Shown piece after piece: positions 10,598-23,081 of a DNA stretch of 64,000 nucleotides. A model generated the notes under the pieces. The model was not told the origin of the DNA. It was given only the letters and a program-made list of their open reading frames with translations, and searched no databases. The stretch covers positions 62,001 through 126,000 of the forward strand of contig WNNJ02001799.1 of NCBI GenBank assembly GCA_012934845.2, given 5' to 3'. Within the stretch, counting starts at the first letter, position 1. The number at the start of each line of letters is the position of its first letter. The position numbers and the translations under genes are program-made. Source of the stretch: Pomphorhynchus laevis. Taxonomy: Eukaryota > Acanthocephala > Palaeacanthocephala > Echinorhynchida > Pomphorhynchidae.

Positions 10598-11140
10598 TCT
10601 CTAAGGAATTCCTAACCCAATTGCAGATGATACAAAGAACACCATAGTGAGATAACAAATTAATTAGACATAAGTGCGGAACTCGATCGAATGCCTTTGA
10701 CAAATCTAAAAAGATAACGTCGACGTATTTACCTGAGCTAGTCGGCTCAGTCCACAATTCACGGGCTGACAGCAGTTAAGAATACACGACCGCTTGCAAC
10801 GAAAACCGTGCTGTGAATTTATAATAATTATGTGTTCATCTAAATGATGCAAAATTCTATGTCCAATCAATCTTTCCAAACTTTGCATATGGAACTTGTA
10901 AGGCTTATACGCCTATAGTCTGATCAAGATGACGGTATAGATTTTTTTAGGAATTGGAACGATAATTGCAGGCTTCCACGAATTAGGAACTTAGGAGTTG
11001 GAAATACTGTATTGGAAGAGTTTGGCAAGAAATGGAGCAAGGCATCAAGACAGAGTTTTTAGAAGGAAGGAGAAATGCCATCTAGGTCTGTTGAGCTATG
11101 GGGATTATTATTAATGTTTCAACAGCACATAAAAGCATGG
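10598..11140 (-). mobile_element. Family D LINE copy D2, RT first half
   Basis: The minus strand encodes WKPAIIVPIPKK (near 10970), then SLERLIGHRILHHLDEH and NSQHGFRCKRSC (10800-10880), and VIFLDLSKAFDRVPHLCL with LLSHYGV (10640-10700). These are RT domains 1-3 in order. They continue, across the S1 insertion, into the VLGPLIF segment at 10270. Several frame breaks are present. Confidence 0.75.
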
Positions 11141-11149
11141 CTTAATTGA

Positions 11150-13085
11150 CTGGTTCACTGCAGAAAAAAAGAAAATATAATAAAAGTATCACAAATACGG
11201 AAAAGCAGATTTCCCCATGGCATCCTCCATCCGTAATTTCTTTTTGAATTCGTTGATATTGCTACTGCGCACTGTTGACTCTCCAAGCCTATTCCACAGA
11301 GATACAACTCGCCGATCAAATTGGACAGTTCGTGATTTTCTTATCCTTTCACAACGGAGGATTAAACCATGGCTTCGAAGGATATTGGATGAGCGTAAAT
11401 GAATGCAATCTCGAAGTGGATGATCCGATTAATTAAGAATTTGCCAAACCATACTCATATCGATGTACCGGCGGGTCCACGTGACAGTCTCATGTCTAAG
11501 TGCTTTTAATCGATCAGGGTACGACAAAAATTTCAGCTGCGGTGCTAGTTTGGATGCTCTATGAAGTACCTTCTCTGAACTAATATGTTCTTTTGAATTT
11601 TGGGGATACACACACGGCGCAGCTTATAGAAGACGGCTCAACACATGAGCAAAGATTAGCGGACGTAGGGCAAATTGATTGAGTGCAATGAAAGTGCGTC
11701 GAAGTTGACCGATTATCCCCAACGCATTTGAACAAGCATGTTCAGTATGTGTGACGGTACTCAAATCACTGTTTATCCACACTCCCAAGTCCTTATATTT
11801 GTTCACTCGTTCTATATCACTGCTTTGAAAGCTATAATTAACTAAAGATTGAGCATTTCCGCCACGAACACGTAAATGTTTGCATTTTGATATATTTACA
11901 ATCAACCTATTGAGCAGAGCCCAATTTTCGACTTCATCGATATCCCGTTGCAGTTTGACTATATCATTGGGTGAACGAATTGCCCGCCAGATTTTTAAAT
12001 CGTCTGCATATAAAAGCATCCGAGAATCAATAAATTCCTGGATATCGTTGATGTAGACACTAACTAACAATGGACCCAATACTGAACCTTGAGGCACCCC
12101 TATATTACATGGCCGCGAAGAAGAGTAAAAATTATCTACATGCACACAATAACTACGATTGCTTAAAAACGATTCAATCCATCTAACAAGCAAAAATGGA
12201 ATGCCACTTTTCTCTAGTTTATTTAGGAGGAGTCTATGGTCTACTCTGTCAAATGCCTTAGAGAAATCGAAGAATATGATGTCAGTAGCAATTGATACAG
12301 CTTTATTAGCTGACCAATCAGCTAATAAAGCTGATTAGTAACTGTCGAACAACCCTTAAGGAAACCATGTTGCTCAGAAGCTATTACATTATTATCACTA
12401 TAAAACTTGACCATATAACCATGTAAAATTCGCTCTAACATTCTACAACATAAGCAAGTAATACTTACTGGTCCGTAATTGTCAAGATTTCTTAAGTACG
12501 TATCAACTTCATTGAAATATATTTTAGAAGTTGTTGACCGTTGTGCAACAGCTCATAATCTCCAAATAATAGCAGCTTCCACAGAATCATAATATGGAAG
12601 AAAAAAGCCCGAAGCCAGAGCTTAAGCAATTTCAACTTTATTAGTCAATACACCATTCTCTGTATTAATACAATTTATTAGAGAAGAAATAGTTCTATTG
12701 CTGCGAACATATGCCCAAAACTGTTTAGGCTGTTCATAATCCTTAATCGCAATAACTGCTACGAACTTATTCCGCTTTCTCGGTTTCAGTCTTGTACATA
12801 AGTTTCGTATTAGTCTAAAACGAGGAATTAGATCCTAATCTGAACGTGACATGCGCCAAAATTGATTACTTGTTTTCAGCATAAGCTTCAGATATTTATC
12901 AAACCAAACGGGAAATTTCAACTGTGAAGAAATTGCACGTGTTGGAGCAAATGTTTCTGACATATTCATTAGATAATCCTAAATCTGACGAAGTAGTTCC
13001 TTATCTTCACCTATCACGCGAAGTGGACTAAGTTGACTAAAATTTAAAATTTCTTCAGTTTTGACCTTCGACCATTGACGCTTAA
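11150..13085 (-). mobile_element. Family B LINE copy B2, 5'-truncated ORF2
   Basis: The copy starts in the endonuclease-RT linker (PVWFDKYLKLMLK near 12900; KQFWAYVRSNRTISSLINC near 12700). It continues through RT motifs: VSITCLCCRMLERILHGYM, SEQHGFLKGCSTVTN, FFDFSKAFDRVDH, GVPQGSVLGPLLVS and LLYADDLKIWRAI (11990-12020). The C-terminus includes EKVLHRASKLAPQLKFLSY and RVVSLWNRLGEST, ending near 11210. The 190-codon block 11624-12193 is open; the rest has several frameshifts. It resembles B3 and B4 and is CR1/Rex1-like. Confidence 0.85.
12298..12333. repeat. Perfect 16-bp inverted repeat, 4-base loop, inside B2
   Basis: The arms CAGCTTTATTAGCTGA (12298-12313) and TCAGCTAATAAAGCTG (12318-12333) flank CCAA. 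On the coding strand it covers the residues just before WSANKA in the RT region. The pattern may be partly fortuitous, since related copies encode similar residues there. Confidence 0.7.
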
Positions 13086-13198
13086 ATTATTATTATTAAT
13101 TGACAACAAATTGAGCCGAAGCTCTTTACAAGTTGCTTCACAGGAAAAAAAAGAATAAAAAGAATAAGAGTCGATTTGTCCCTCCCTCATCAGATGAA

Positions 13199-15983
13199 CT
13201 ACTGAAAATCCCACCGTTGTCTTGAGAAGGAAGGGTCATCATCCAGTAGGGCGCAAAAACTTGAAGCAGTAGACGACAAAACGGTCGCACTCTGAAGCGA
13301 ATTCCAAGATCGTACGACTCGTTTGGCAAAGCAGGAAACTGCATGCATGTACCTTTGTGTTTTCAGCATCAGGGGGTGTCCGCGAAGAGAAGGTTGACCT
13401 CTCAGTTGCAGTAGATGTGACAGTGGATGATCTTTAGTATGCAGAATTTTCCAAACAAGAGAGAGATCTCGCTTGTTACGGATATATCGCAGACAAGGCA
13501 TATTTAATATCTGGAGGCGTTTCCCGTAGCCAAAAATATGCAGCCCTGAGACTAATTTAGTTGTTGATCTGAACACTTTTCCAATGCACGACGCTCATAA
13601 GTATTTTCGGGATAACAAGCTGGAGATGCGTATAAGATATGGCTCAAGAAAAACTCATTTGCTAAAATATGGTAACATAACGGATCTATGCCTATCAGAG
13701 CTCGACGAGTATGCCCTATTAAGCGTTTTGTGATCCAACAAACATAGTCTGAATGCTTTCGAGTGGATAAGTCAGCGCAAACCCAAACTCCCAAATCTTT
13801 ATATGAGTAGGTTCTTTCGATACTAATTGAACCAAACTGGTACTCACCTCCGAGATGATCACATGATCTTCGTGATATACGCATACATGTACATTTAGCG
13901 GAATTGATCCTCAAGTGATTTCGTTTAGACCAATTGGATATAACGTCGACGTCACTTTGTAAATGCTGTTTATCAAGATCGGAAATAATATGTCGCCAAA
14001 CTTTAAGATCATCTGCATATAATAAACTGAATGAACTGATATTTGGTATCAAATCGTTGATATAAAGACTGAATAAGATGGGACCCAATACACTTCCCTG
14101 TGGAACACCTAACAACACTGGAAATGGACTAAACAGCGACTCACTTATTCGTACGACACTTTGTCGGTTGGAAAGGAATACACGAATCCAGTTTATGATC
14201 CTCTTATCAAGATGAATGTGCTCCAACTTCTCAATAAGACGCGTGTGATTAACTGAGTCGAACGCTTTTGAGAAATCAAAGAAAATGACATCAACTGTAC
14301 ATCTTGATCATAATAGTGATACCAATTTTAACGTGCATGTACAAGATTAGTAGTCTTGGAATAACCTTTTCGGAAGCCATGCTGTACTGGTTTTCAGATT
14401 TGAAATATATCTAGAAATTCTATTATTCGTCGCTTAATCAATCTCTCTAGCACACGACAACACACGCAAGTGAGACTAATAGGCCTATAATTGTCAATGA
14501 ACAAACTATCCTTTTTCTTATAAATAGGACAGATGATGGAATTCTGCCACTCAGAAGGAACAACGCAAAAAGCAACAGACGCAGAAAAAATATTGTAAAG
14601 CGGATGACATATTATGTCAGCGATGTTGCGCAAATATGCGGGTCGTAAGCCATCTGGACCCGCACCTGCTTTGCATTTAAGTTTCCGAAGCTCTTGGAGA
14701 ACATCATCACATCGGAAGAGGTCTCTGATGTCATCTCCGGGCGATTCAAATGTACACGGATCACCCATTGTCACATCCTTATGGTCAAGATTCAAAGAAT
14801 GGAAATGATTTCCAAACATATTTGATATTTGCAAAGAATCAGTTATAAATTTCTCATCGTCACGCTGTATGCAATTTATAGGTTTACAGCGCGTATGCTT
14901 AGCAGTCGCGTACTTAAAGAAAGAGCGGGGATCACGGTGACAGTTTATACTTAGCTGTTTTTCGGAAGATCGCCTACCAGTTCGCTTCATGGACGTAACG
15001 AGGTTTCGCCATTTCTTATAAGTGCTGAAATTAGCTCTGTCTTTAGGATAGTCATTAAAGGCCTTACGTATAATCTTTAAAGCATGTTTTATGTCGCTAT
15101 TAAACCAAGGCGGTGAGATCGATGTCAAACAGTGTTTACTCTGAAGAGGTGAGAAACGATTAAGGAGGTGGTATAGAGCATCCCTGAAAAACTGCCATGA
15201 ATATTCGACGCCAACATCAAAAGCATCCAACTACTTTACTAGAGCAAAGTCAGTTCTGAATGGGTTTACAGACGACGTCGGATTTACGCCATGTGAGTAG
15301 ACATCACTCAGACCAATCCAAATGACCACATGATCTGAATGACCTATTGGGTCCAGATAGCTTAATCTATCGAGAATGTCATATGGTACAGTAAGGCATA
15401 AATCCAAAAGTGAATGTGAATTCAGTGAAAATCTTGTACTCTGACAGACATGTTGCTTAAGAGCCAAGCTGTTTATTAAGCCAAGTAGCTTCAAACTCTC
15501 GACATCCGAGTCATTGGAAGTGTAATTAACCCAATTGACAGATGACATGTTGAAATCACCGAGTACAACAAATCTATCGCAATAAATACTTCTCTCCATT
15601 AAAGCAGCTGTGCTATCTGTGTTTAATCTTGGAGAACGATACACAGTCAATACCGTTATTGAGTGTTGACAATATAGCTTAATACACAATGCTTCATTAT
15701 GGTTAATAGCATCACTAAGAGTTTCAATTACTCGGAATTGAAGCCTATTAAGGATATACACGATAACACCTCCTCCAATCGTGCCTGTTCTATCACTTCT
15801 ACTTATGCTGTATCCCTCAATGAATATATCTACGTCTGCTATTGACGAGCTAAGCCAAGATTCTGTGAAAATACCTACATCTGGTACGATATCTTGAAAG
15901 AGACATTTTATTTCATCTAACTTATTAAGTAGACTACGAATATTCGAGTAAATGATTTTTAAACCAACATTATTTGTGCTCAA
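13199..15983 (-). pseudogene. B3 ORF2: endonuclease-reverse transcriptase, lightly broken
   Basis: The endonuclease (15231-15983) has SNIRSLLNKLDEI, FTESWLSSS with the catalytic Glu, VYRSPR, VLGDFNMSS and PIGHSDHVV, all intact. The RT begins in 14394-15230 (WQNSIICPIYKK, DNYRPISLTCVCCRVLERL). It continues in 13552-14226 (GVPQGSVLGPILFSLYINDL, LLYADDLKVWRHI, GVWVCADLS) and ends in 13199-13576 (RVVRSWNSLQSATV). A stop separates the first two blocks at about 15230. A frame break near 14230-14390 removes the SKAFD segment from the open frame. Length agrees with about 930 aa for the family. Confidence 0.85.
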
Positions 15984-16010
15984 CTTGAAGGAAGAATCGC
16001 GATGAGATTT

Positions 16011-17274
16011 TCAAAATTCACGAATACACCGATCCACATAGAGGCAAGGTGAAACAGTGAATATTTCACGTCTTAGGTGGAGGACGCCAAGGTGGTAAGA
16101 AGGTTTGCAGGATTGAGCACATCGGCCAGTCCCTTCCAATGAATATGTAGACGCCTCCCACAACTCGAAATTTTGTATTGTCAAATTTTTTTTACCCAAC
16201 TCTAATCGACATGCTAACTCTGATTTAGCCTCTTTCAAACGTAATCGATCATATATGCTCAGATCGCGTAGCAGACGTATACTCGACCCTTTCAAACGAT
16301 GTGCGCCGTTAAAGATTATGTGAATAATTTCAGCAGAGTTGAACACAACTTTGAGCAGTCTGGGTCTCAACTCATTACTTATCTTACCGAGACGAAAAGC
16401 GGCCTTTATCTTCATGCTCTTAACAACTTCGTCTTGACATTCACGCAATACCACCGAAAGAATGGATTGTAAATGACCCTAGTCGTCATCGAATCGTGCC
16501 TGGCTATTTATAGCGACAGATTCCTTTACGTTTGCAATAATTACACACTGTTCACGGTTATGAAAGTCTTCCCTTCTTCGAGGTACCTGACGAGAATCAT
16601 GCAGATGCCATGCTATTAAGTGAAGGAGTGTCTTGAGAGTTAATCACATTTGCTTCTGAAACACCTCTAAGAAGTACAGACCTAGTCATGCCTACTTCAT
16701 GTTGAATGTTACCTGGCGTCATTATTGAGGATTTTATGGATTCATGTTGAGGTTGTGCGGTTATTACTGAAGATCGTCCTCGCGATATTTGCAGTTGCGA
16801 GTTCGTCGCGATATTTGCAGTTGCGAGTTGTGAGCCATTTCTGAGCGGACAGCAGATACGTTCGGTTCGTCGTTATCCACCCGGTTGTTATTACTACCAG
16901 ACTGTGATTTGGGGATGTTAGCCAAGGTAGCACGTTTGTGTAGATTGCATTCAGCTGATACGCATTCGGTAGAAGCTGCGTTTACCGGGATAGATCCATT
17001 TGGACCTTGAGAAAATCCGCCACACTGCAATACATTTTCCAATTGCTTTAAACGTTCAACCAACACATTGATTCGTTTCGCCTCACAAAATCCGCAATAG
17101 AATGGTGGCCCGTCACCAGTATCATCATCCAAATCACAAATTTGTGTTACCGATGTCCAAATTTAACAACCGCTAGTTGAACATTCCACTTGTACACTCA
17201 AATTTCCTGTTGTTGTCGGTATCCCCTGATTTTGCTTGCCTACCTCTTGATACATTTTTCTTCTTGGCACACAT
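16011..17274 (-). pseudogene. B3 ORF1: PHD-like zinc finger protein, broken
   Basis: It begins MCAKKKNVSRGRQAKSG at 17274. A cysteine cluster matching C1 ORF1 follows, ending FYCGFCEAKRINVLVERLKQ and running into a predicted coiled coil (near 17020-17100). The downstream half (16011-16454) has the conserved ORF1 segment AAFRLGK...LRPRLLKVVF, then RLKGSSIRLLRDLSIYDRL. PHD-like fingers in CR1-group ORF1 proteins are thought to contact chromatin or nucleic acid. The coding is spread over frames with stops between 16455 and 16760. Confidence 0.7.
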
Positions 17275-17378
17275 TGTCAGGATTCCCCATTCGGCTTTGA
17301 TTATTTAAAGATAATTGAACAATTATTGTATGTTTTTTATTGTAAGAATTTTAATAACCAAGACTTTTTAACTCCGTT

Positions 17379-17506
17379 GAAGTAATCGTTGTAATCGATG
17401 TAATCGTTGTAAACGTTGTAATCGTAATAATCGTAGTAATCGTAGTAATATGGTTGTAATCGTTGTAAACGTTGTAATCGTAGTAATCGTAATAATCGTA
17501 GTAATA
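17379..17506. repeat. 9-bp minisatellite (GTAATCGTT/A)n
   Basis: About 13 imperfect units of GTAATCGTT, GTAATCGTA or GTAAACGTT lie just upstream of the B3 5' end. There are no unique spacers between units. Its position fits either a pre-existing array into which B3 inserted or an element-associated repeat. Confidence 0.8.
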
Positions 17507-17529
17507 GAGGTGTATTTATTTTAGATTGT

Positions 17530-17856
17530 ATTTACTTTTGATTGTATGTATATTAGATTTCTAACTTTTTTAATACTTTCTCACAATTATTACAGAAACC
17601 ATTGTTAGGAGTCGCATGTAAAGCGAGTACACAATGAACACTGCTACCGATAAGTGGCAGATAACTAACTATTTCTATGTCAGTGATTCGTTTGGTTAAT
17701 GCTAACTCGAAAATGGATCATGGCATTGATGAAATACATGTAGGTTTATATATGTGCTGAATTAGAAGCAGTTAGCAACAAGGAATTCGGATAAATCATT
17801 TCATCAATGCTACCTTTAGTAAAAAGGGATTCTGATCAGTTGGATTTTGGTAGATT
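17530..17856 (-). mobile_element. Family D LINE D3, third endonuclease fragment
   Basis: On the minus strand this continues an endonuclease just after the GDFN box, with LFTKGSIDEMIYP near 17810. It is joined by logic to the fragment at 21670-21897. The last 24 bases, 17833-17856, are repeated at 21670-21693 with 20 matches: this is the target-site duplication made when A3 inserted. Confidence 0.65.
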
Positions 17857-17978
17857 AAATAAATAAATAAATATTTTCTTAATAAAAATAAGGAACACAT
17901 TATACATATACATGGATAAATAGGTAAGCTAAAAAATTAAACAAAAGATAAGTTAAAGCGACAAGAGCATACTCTTAT

Positions 17979-20382
17979 TTACTTCGTAACACTTCTTCTC
18001 GTTATAAAGGCATCAAATCCATTAGGATCTGAGCCCCCTAAAATCCAACACGCCGCTTTCCGATTGAACCACCCGGGGTCTTTCACCCCCCCCCGAAGAA
18101 TCCAATCGGTGCGGACGATGCTGGGTAAGCGCGAGACAAGGAGCTTCAGAAACCTTAGTCTTTGCTCTGGGGGACGTCCTCTAGAGAAGAAGACTAATAC
18201 CGAGATAGCCCAGGTACCCCAAAGGCGCATCTGGGTTTTCCCATTCAACAACATATGCTGGGCCCGTTTCAGAGCCCAACTAGCTCTCTTCAGGATACGT
18301 TTGAGTCTATCCAGGTCGGCTTTTGCCGACCAGTTCACCGAGCGGTGAACCCCAGGTATTTTACTCAACTTGTGAAGGTAAGGAGTGGTTCTGAGGCAAA
18401 TATGGAGGAGAGCGCAGAGAGTAATAGTCTCATAAGTTTTTGCTTCGTCGCAGGGGAGCCATGAAAGACAACCACCTGCGATTTAGCGGAGTTTAGAATA
18501 AGATTGGACTTGGGTAACTGGTCTTTTAATCTTAAAAAGAAACGGCTGATGTCAGAGACTACGTCTTTACACCTGCGTCCAGAGAACAGGGCTGTGGTGT
18601 CATCAGCGTACACCACTAGACGTTGATCACGTTTAAATATTTTGAATAGATTGATGGAGGCAGCAAGATATAAGATAGGAGAGAGAAGGGAACCTTGAGG
18701 CACACCCGTAATAGGATAGAACTGACGCGCATCAGGGTCATCATCATAGTAAAATGGTTTGGCATACAACAGTATCTCCACCCTGTTAACAATTCTTGCA
18801 GGCAACCCGAGGGACCTGAGAGAAGAGATAACAAAATGTATGGAGATACGGTCAAATGCAGCGGAAAAATCAAGGAAAACAGCCACAACGAGTTGATGGT
18901 CATTCTCCCGACAGAACCGTTGCACCTCAACTACTTCTGAATGGACCGAGCGACTTTTGACGTACCCATGGAAACCAGGTGGGATAAAATTTCGCTTACT
19001 TAGATGATCGCGGATTCTACGCGCAAGCGCTTTTTCGTAGATCGAAACGAGGAAATTTTGAATCAAAATGGGCCGCAGGTCTTTAGGACGAGAGACCGGA
19101 TGCCTTTTTGGAATAAAAATTCTCTTACTAATGTTGATGCAGCTACATCGGATGGGGTGGCTAATAGCATTGTGACCGCCACCTCCTTCTTTGATCGGCT
19201 GTCAAAAGCTGACATACACGAGAAGAGAGTGGAGCGACGGATTTGGAGGTACCCTGTAGAGGCACCCAGGCGTTGAGAATATCTAGCACATATAAGTCTC
19301 TACTCCTGAAGTCTCCCCAGAGCGGGATTGGTTGCGGTGATTGAGTGGCTCCATAATTATGTAGGGCTAGTGACTCCTCCAAAACTTTGTCAAGGCCTAT
19401 ACTACCGATCCACCCCACAGCCTTATCCCTCCAGCAAACAAACTTCTCCCTCTTGAATATCTTCCAGAAGGAAGACTGAGAAGGGTTAAGACGAGCGATA
19501 CTTGCCCTATTCCTACTCAGCTGGAACCAGTATCTGGTGCGCTAGTATTCGTTCAAGAGAGTCTGTTTGGCAGAAGAAGAGAGAGAAGGGAGGTTAAGTA
19601 GTTTAGCTAGGAACTTGAGTTTTGTCGGAGTGGAACTGAAAATGCGACCTTTATAGGTTGTCGAAAGAAGCGCGGTAGCTTGCGAAGAGAGATAGGAGTT
19701 AAATTCGGTTAAACTCTCATTACTAATTCAGGGAAAGCGTTGGATGGCTGCCTGGAAGAAAGCCACTCTGATCGGATTAAAGTGGAACCTTCTACGAAGC
19801 AGCGTATCCTCCTCTATCTGCCAACGAATTAGATCATGAGATGTGGACAGATGTTGACGCGATTGCTCCGTACAGAGGGGTTTAAACAACCACCTCTCAT
19901 GTAGCAATAGTAAGTCGAGGAGTGAATTCGTTGATGTGCAATGAAAGGTTGGGGACGGTGGTTTATGAATAAGATAACCGTTCCTGGCTCTGCGGAGTGC
20001 TGCATTAATCCAACGACCAGTTCTGTCGTTGAAGTCACCTAGTACCATGTCATAGCTGCCGTCAATAATCCCATCCAGAAGGTCACGGTTCTTGTGAATC
20101 TCCCCTGGACGGATGTAGGCATTGACTAGACTGAGGCGTTTACCGTTCTTAATGAGTGACACTACTAGACAAGACAGGGCTGGACAAGAGTAGTCTAGCA
20201 AGAGGGAAAAGGGAATATATGTGCTTAGGGATGAATCGAGTAATGTCCTGGGGGAGACGGATAAACCGCGTCTCCTGAAGGACTATAACATCTGCGTCTC
20301 TTCCAGATAAAAGTCTAAGGGCAGAAGCATCTCCCGAATTCCACTGAAGAATATTCAGTGAAAAAGGCTCAGGCCTACTCAT
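17979..20382 (-). pseudogene. A3 ORF2: endonuclease-reverse transcriptase, broken
   Basis: It begins MSRPEPFSLNILQWNSGDAS at 20382. A deletion after IPKHIYS removes part of the endonuclease. The block 19728-20201 has GDFNDRTGRWINAALRRARN and DLIRWQ. The RT block 18365-19066 is open: VSIYEKALARRIRDHL, FLDFSAAFDRISIHF, GVPQGSLLSPILYLAAS and VYADDTTALF. The C-terminal block 17979-18368 has RLWGTWAISVLVFFSRGRPP and ends ITRRSVTK. About four frame breaks separate these blocks. Confidence 0.85.
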
Positions 20383-20442
20383 TATTGTGTTAAATTAGTT
20401 AGAAGGGGGATGCCAACCTAGACAGAGCTAGGTGCAAGAGGG

Positions 20443-21648
20443 TTACCCCCTGCCACTAGCACCGTCCAGAGTCGGACCCCCCAAGGCAGTATCTTCATTT
20501 CCCGAGGAGGCCTTAGACTTCAACAATTTTCCGATCTTGATAGGAGGAACGGACTGAGCTGACCCGTCACGCTTCTTAGTGCGGGGGGTATACAACAAAT
20601 CGGCTGGAACTGGTGCCACCGTGGGCGTGCTTACGAGAGAGGAGACGAGTGGCATCAAAAAAGCTTGTAGTTCACTAATAATCATCTTCTTCTAGTTAGC
20701 CAGAAGATGTATAATGTCATTATTTGACATCCGATCAGGAGCGGCAGCGGCAAAGTACGATTTCGTAATCGGCTTAGAAAATCTCTGTATGTAGGCTTTA
20801 AACAGGGTGTATTTTTTCGACCAAGCGGGATGCACTCCCCCACAGTTGACACAATAAGGTGTGGAAAGGCATTTGTCGTTGCTAGCCAGGTGCGGGCAGT
20901 CATCCTTGCCACAAACACCACAAACAGAGGAATTAGAACAGGTGGAGGACCAGTGCCCCCAGCCGTGACATTTTTGGCAATGAGGGTAGGTGAGGGTGTC
21001 CTCACTAATCAGCAAGAATTTCAGATTGAATCCCAAAAAGGGATTAACTGTTGATGCGGCAAGAATATGCCCGTTGTCTAGATCCGTCTCAGCAAAGGCA
21101 ACTAGGAGCGGGTCACCGCCTTTACCCAGTACCTGTCTGATTATAGAAAATTTAAACTGTTGTTTTAATTGATCAATATCATTGTCAGTATTGAACGAAG
21201 GATAATTAGTAATTTTTAAAGTACATCTTAGCGGCAGAATAGTTATAGTAACAATAGTAGATATATTAGTGGGAAAGAATTTTCTGTAATCCTCGAGTAT
21301 GTCACCATTAGCAAAGGAGACCCTGAGTGTACTCTCGAGGGTTTTAACTGAGTTAAATAAAACTCTATTCCTAGTAATCATGGCGAAATCTCGAAGGAAC
21401 GTGCCAAATAAGGCGTGTTTTTGAATAGGTTTTGTTAGTTTTATTACACATAAATGTGCAAATTTTGGAACAGGAGGGAGCTAATCCTCCACACCATGTT
21501 TAGAGAAACAAAAATCATTAACCTTGCCATTTCCAGAATATTTTTCAGAAGGAATACTTACTTCGCCTTGAGAAATAGTTAACTTCCCAGAAAAATCCGC
21601 TGTTGAATTGCAGCAATGGAAATCCTTTGAATGCTCCGACGTGCACAT
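20443..21648 (-). pseudogene. A3 ORF1: gag-like zinc-knuckle protein, broken
   Basis: The start MCTSEHSKDFH at 21648 aligns with MSERSKNS of A2. A TAG stop at 21481-21483 (GVED*) precedes LPPVPKFAHLC. The block 20692-21381 carries CQKCHGWGHWSSTC, CGVCGKDDC and CVNCGGVHPAWSKK, the same three-cluster layout as A1/A2. The tail resumes in another frame at 20685 and ends ASGRG at 20443. Upstream, the frame runs on into D3 endonuclease sequence and makes a fortuitous 119-codon fusion ORF (21481-21840). Confidence 0.8.
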
Positions 21649-21669
21649 TTTCGCGTTTTTTGTTTGAAA

Positions 21670-21897
21670 TGATACTTTGGATTTTCGTAGATTGAAATCT
21701 CCAACGAGTATAAAATGTTTGCTAACGCACATGAAGCTTAACAGTGGCTTTAAAGCATCAAAATTTATTATAACTGATGATGACCGATATAGAACGCAAA
21801 TATTAATACTGACGGACCAACAGTTAGCATAAAAGCGCAAACTTTCAAACGATTCATACTCGTCACATTGAGATAATATATTTGATATAATGAAATT
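21670..21897 (-). mobile_element. Family D LINE D3, second endonuclease fragment
   Basis: The minus strand reads YESFESLRFY, SINICVLYRSSSVI and HFILVGDFNL, the middle of an APE endonuclease. It ends at A3's target-site duplication on one side and at A4's duplicated GAAATT (21892-21897) on the other. Confidence 0.75.
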
Positions 21898-21904
21898 TTT
21901 AACA

Positions 21905-23050
21905 CAAAAACAAAGCAGGTTAGTGGAATTTTAAATGATCCTGAAAATACCATGGAGGGGGAACTTCCCCAGTTCTTGGACTGGTTAACTTAATAATAAT
22001 TAAACTGTTACCCCCCAAGAAAGGCAAAATCTTTTTAATATCTTTATAAGAGATTTCGCTTATCAATCTAAAAAGAGAATCCTCTTCAATACTATAAAAT
22101 ATTATGAAAATGTTACCAAAATCTCCTTTGCGTCCCTTGATCTGGCTAAAGCCTACAGTGAATATTTTAATAACAGATGTACCAATCTTGCAACGGTCTC
22201 ATCAAAACCGATTTTGGCTTCTGTTGAAATCAACAATATTCCAACATTTCTTTCAGAGGAGAATATGGTATTGCTCGAGAAGGATTTTGGTAAAAGCAAC
22301 ATCCGTTTTATTACTGGGAACAAGGTATTTCCCATTCAGGTGGAATTTTGTAACGCCCCGGAAGACGTCGCTGTAAATCTCGATACCTCTAAATGCAACC
22401 CGTTTTCTGAGGTACAATTTAAAATTCAACGTAATCGAAACGGATGGTCACACGTACCCACACTGCAGCACTTGCCATGAATGGGGACATTGGTCGTCTG
22501 GTTGCACTTTGCCCACAAAATGCGGAGTATGTGGCTCGTGTTCGATACCATTGTCAAAATGTATAAATAAACCTAACTGTGCGAACTGCGGGGGTGAACA
22601 CCCCGCATGGTCAAAAAATGTATTTATTTTAAAAATTCCCAAAAACGCCACGTTGGTTAAACCTAAACCTGCTAGTTTTGCTGTTGCAGTCTCAGGAGAG
22701 AAGAATGTTGAAAACGTTTCCAAGGAAATACTGGATATTATTGAAATAAAGCACCGTGAGTCCTTCATTCAATTAGAGAACCTTGTAAAAACATTAATTA
22801 ATCAATTGGGTTCCGTTTGGTTTCCCCAGTTGTTATCTCGAGTAATATGAAAAAATTGCCGAACACTAAGAGGAGAAATGGCTCAACCCTGTTTGTAGCA
22901 CCAAAAAAACTGGTGTGTAAGAATCAATAGAGTCAGTTTCGGGCAGTAGCATCACAGGGAAATGAAGATAACGCCCGTGGGCAAATGTCTTCACCTGTTA
23001 GAATAGGAGGTGGGAAGGGCGACCTTTCTGCTTCTGTTTCTGACTAGGAG
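21905..23050 (+). pseudogene. A4 ORF1: gag-like protein remnant
   Basis: Homology to A2 ORF1 starts at GELPQF (near 21960) and continues through VEINNIPTFLSEENM (22214-22480). A knuckle block follows at 22509-22850 with CGVCGSC and CANCGGEHPAWSK. The first CCHC knuckle is scrambled by a frame change near 22440-22510. Several further breaks precede the ORF1 end near 23047. Confidence 0.75.
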
Positions 23051-23081
23051 GAAGGCGTCCCACTCCGGTTACATTAACGCA

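Larger units (their letters stand above)
13086..17330 (-). mobile_element. Family B LINE copy B3, nearly full length
   Basis: This 4.2-kb CR1/Rex1-like element contains ORF1 (17274 to 16011), ORF2 (15983 to 13199), a 3'UTR of about 100 bases and a (TAA)n-type end at 13086-13100. It abuts the truncated start of B2 directly. All expected domains are present, with a handful of frame breaks, so it is a degraded but once autonomous copy. Confidence 0.85.
17857..21669 (-). mobile_element. Family A LINE copy A3, full length with long target-site duplication
   Basis: This copy of about 3.8 kb ends with a (TTTA)n tail preceded by TTAAGAAAATATTTA, which A5 shares. The duplication at 17833-17856 and 21670-21693 (24 bp, 4 mismatches) implies some age. 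It interrupts the endonuclease of the older LINE D3 right after GDFN. The ORFs are broken but every domain can be recognised. It belongs to a subfamily distinct from A1/A2 (ORF1 strongly divergent, ORF2 clearly alike). Confidence 0.9.

Noticed and set aside
12298-12333. Hairpin in B2 as a regulatory element
   Set aside because: It lies within RT coding sequence whose residues resemble those of sister copies.
17379-17506. CRISPR-like array
   Set aside because: The units are contiguous 9-mers with no unique spacers, in a eukaryotic setting.
17724-17805. 13-bp inverted repeat GCATTGATGAAAT/ATTTCATCAATGC as a transposon end pair
   Set aside because: The sequence reads as D3 endonuclease coding, and no duplication flanks the arms.
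18064-18348. Plus-strand ORF opposite the A3 C-terminus, and similar frames at 27425-27643 and 28103-28348
   Set aside because: They are antisense shadows of conserved family A ORF2 coding, recurring wherever that coding is conserved.
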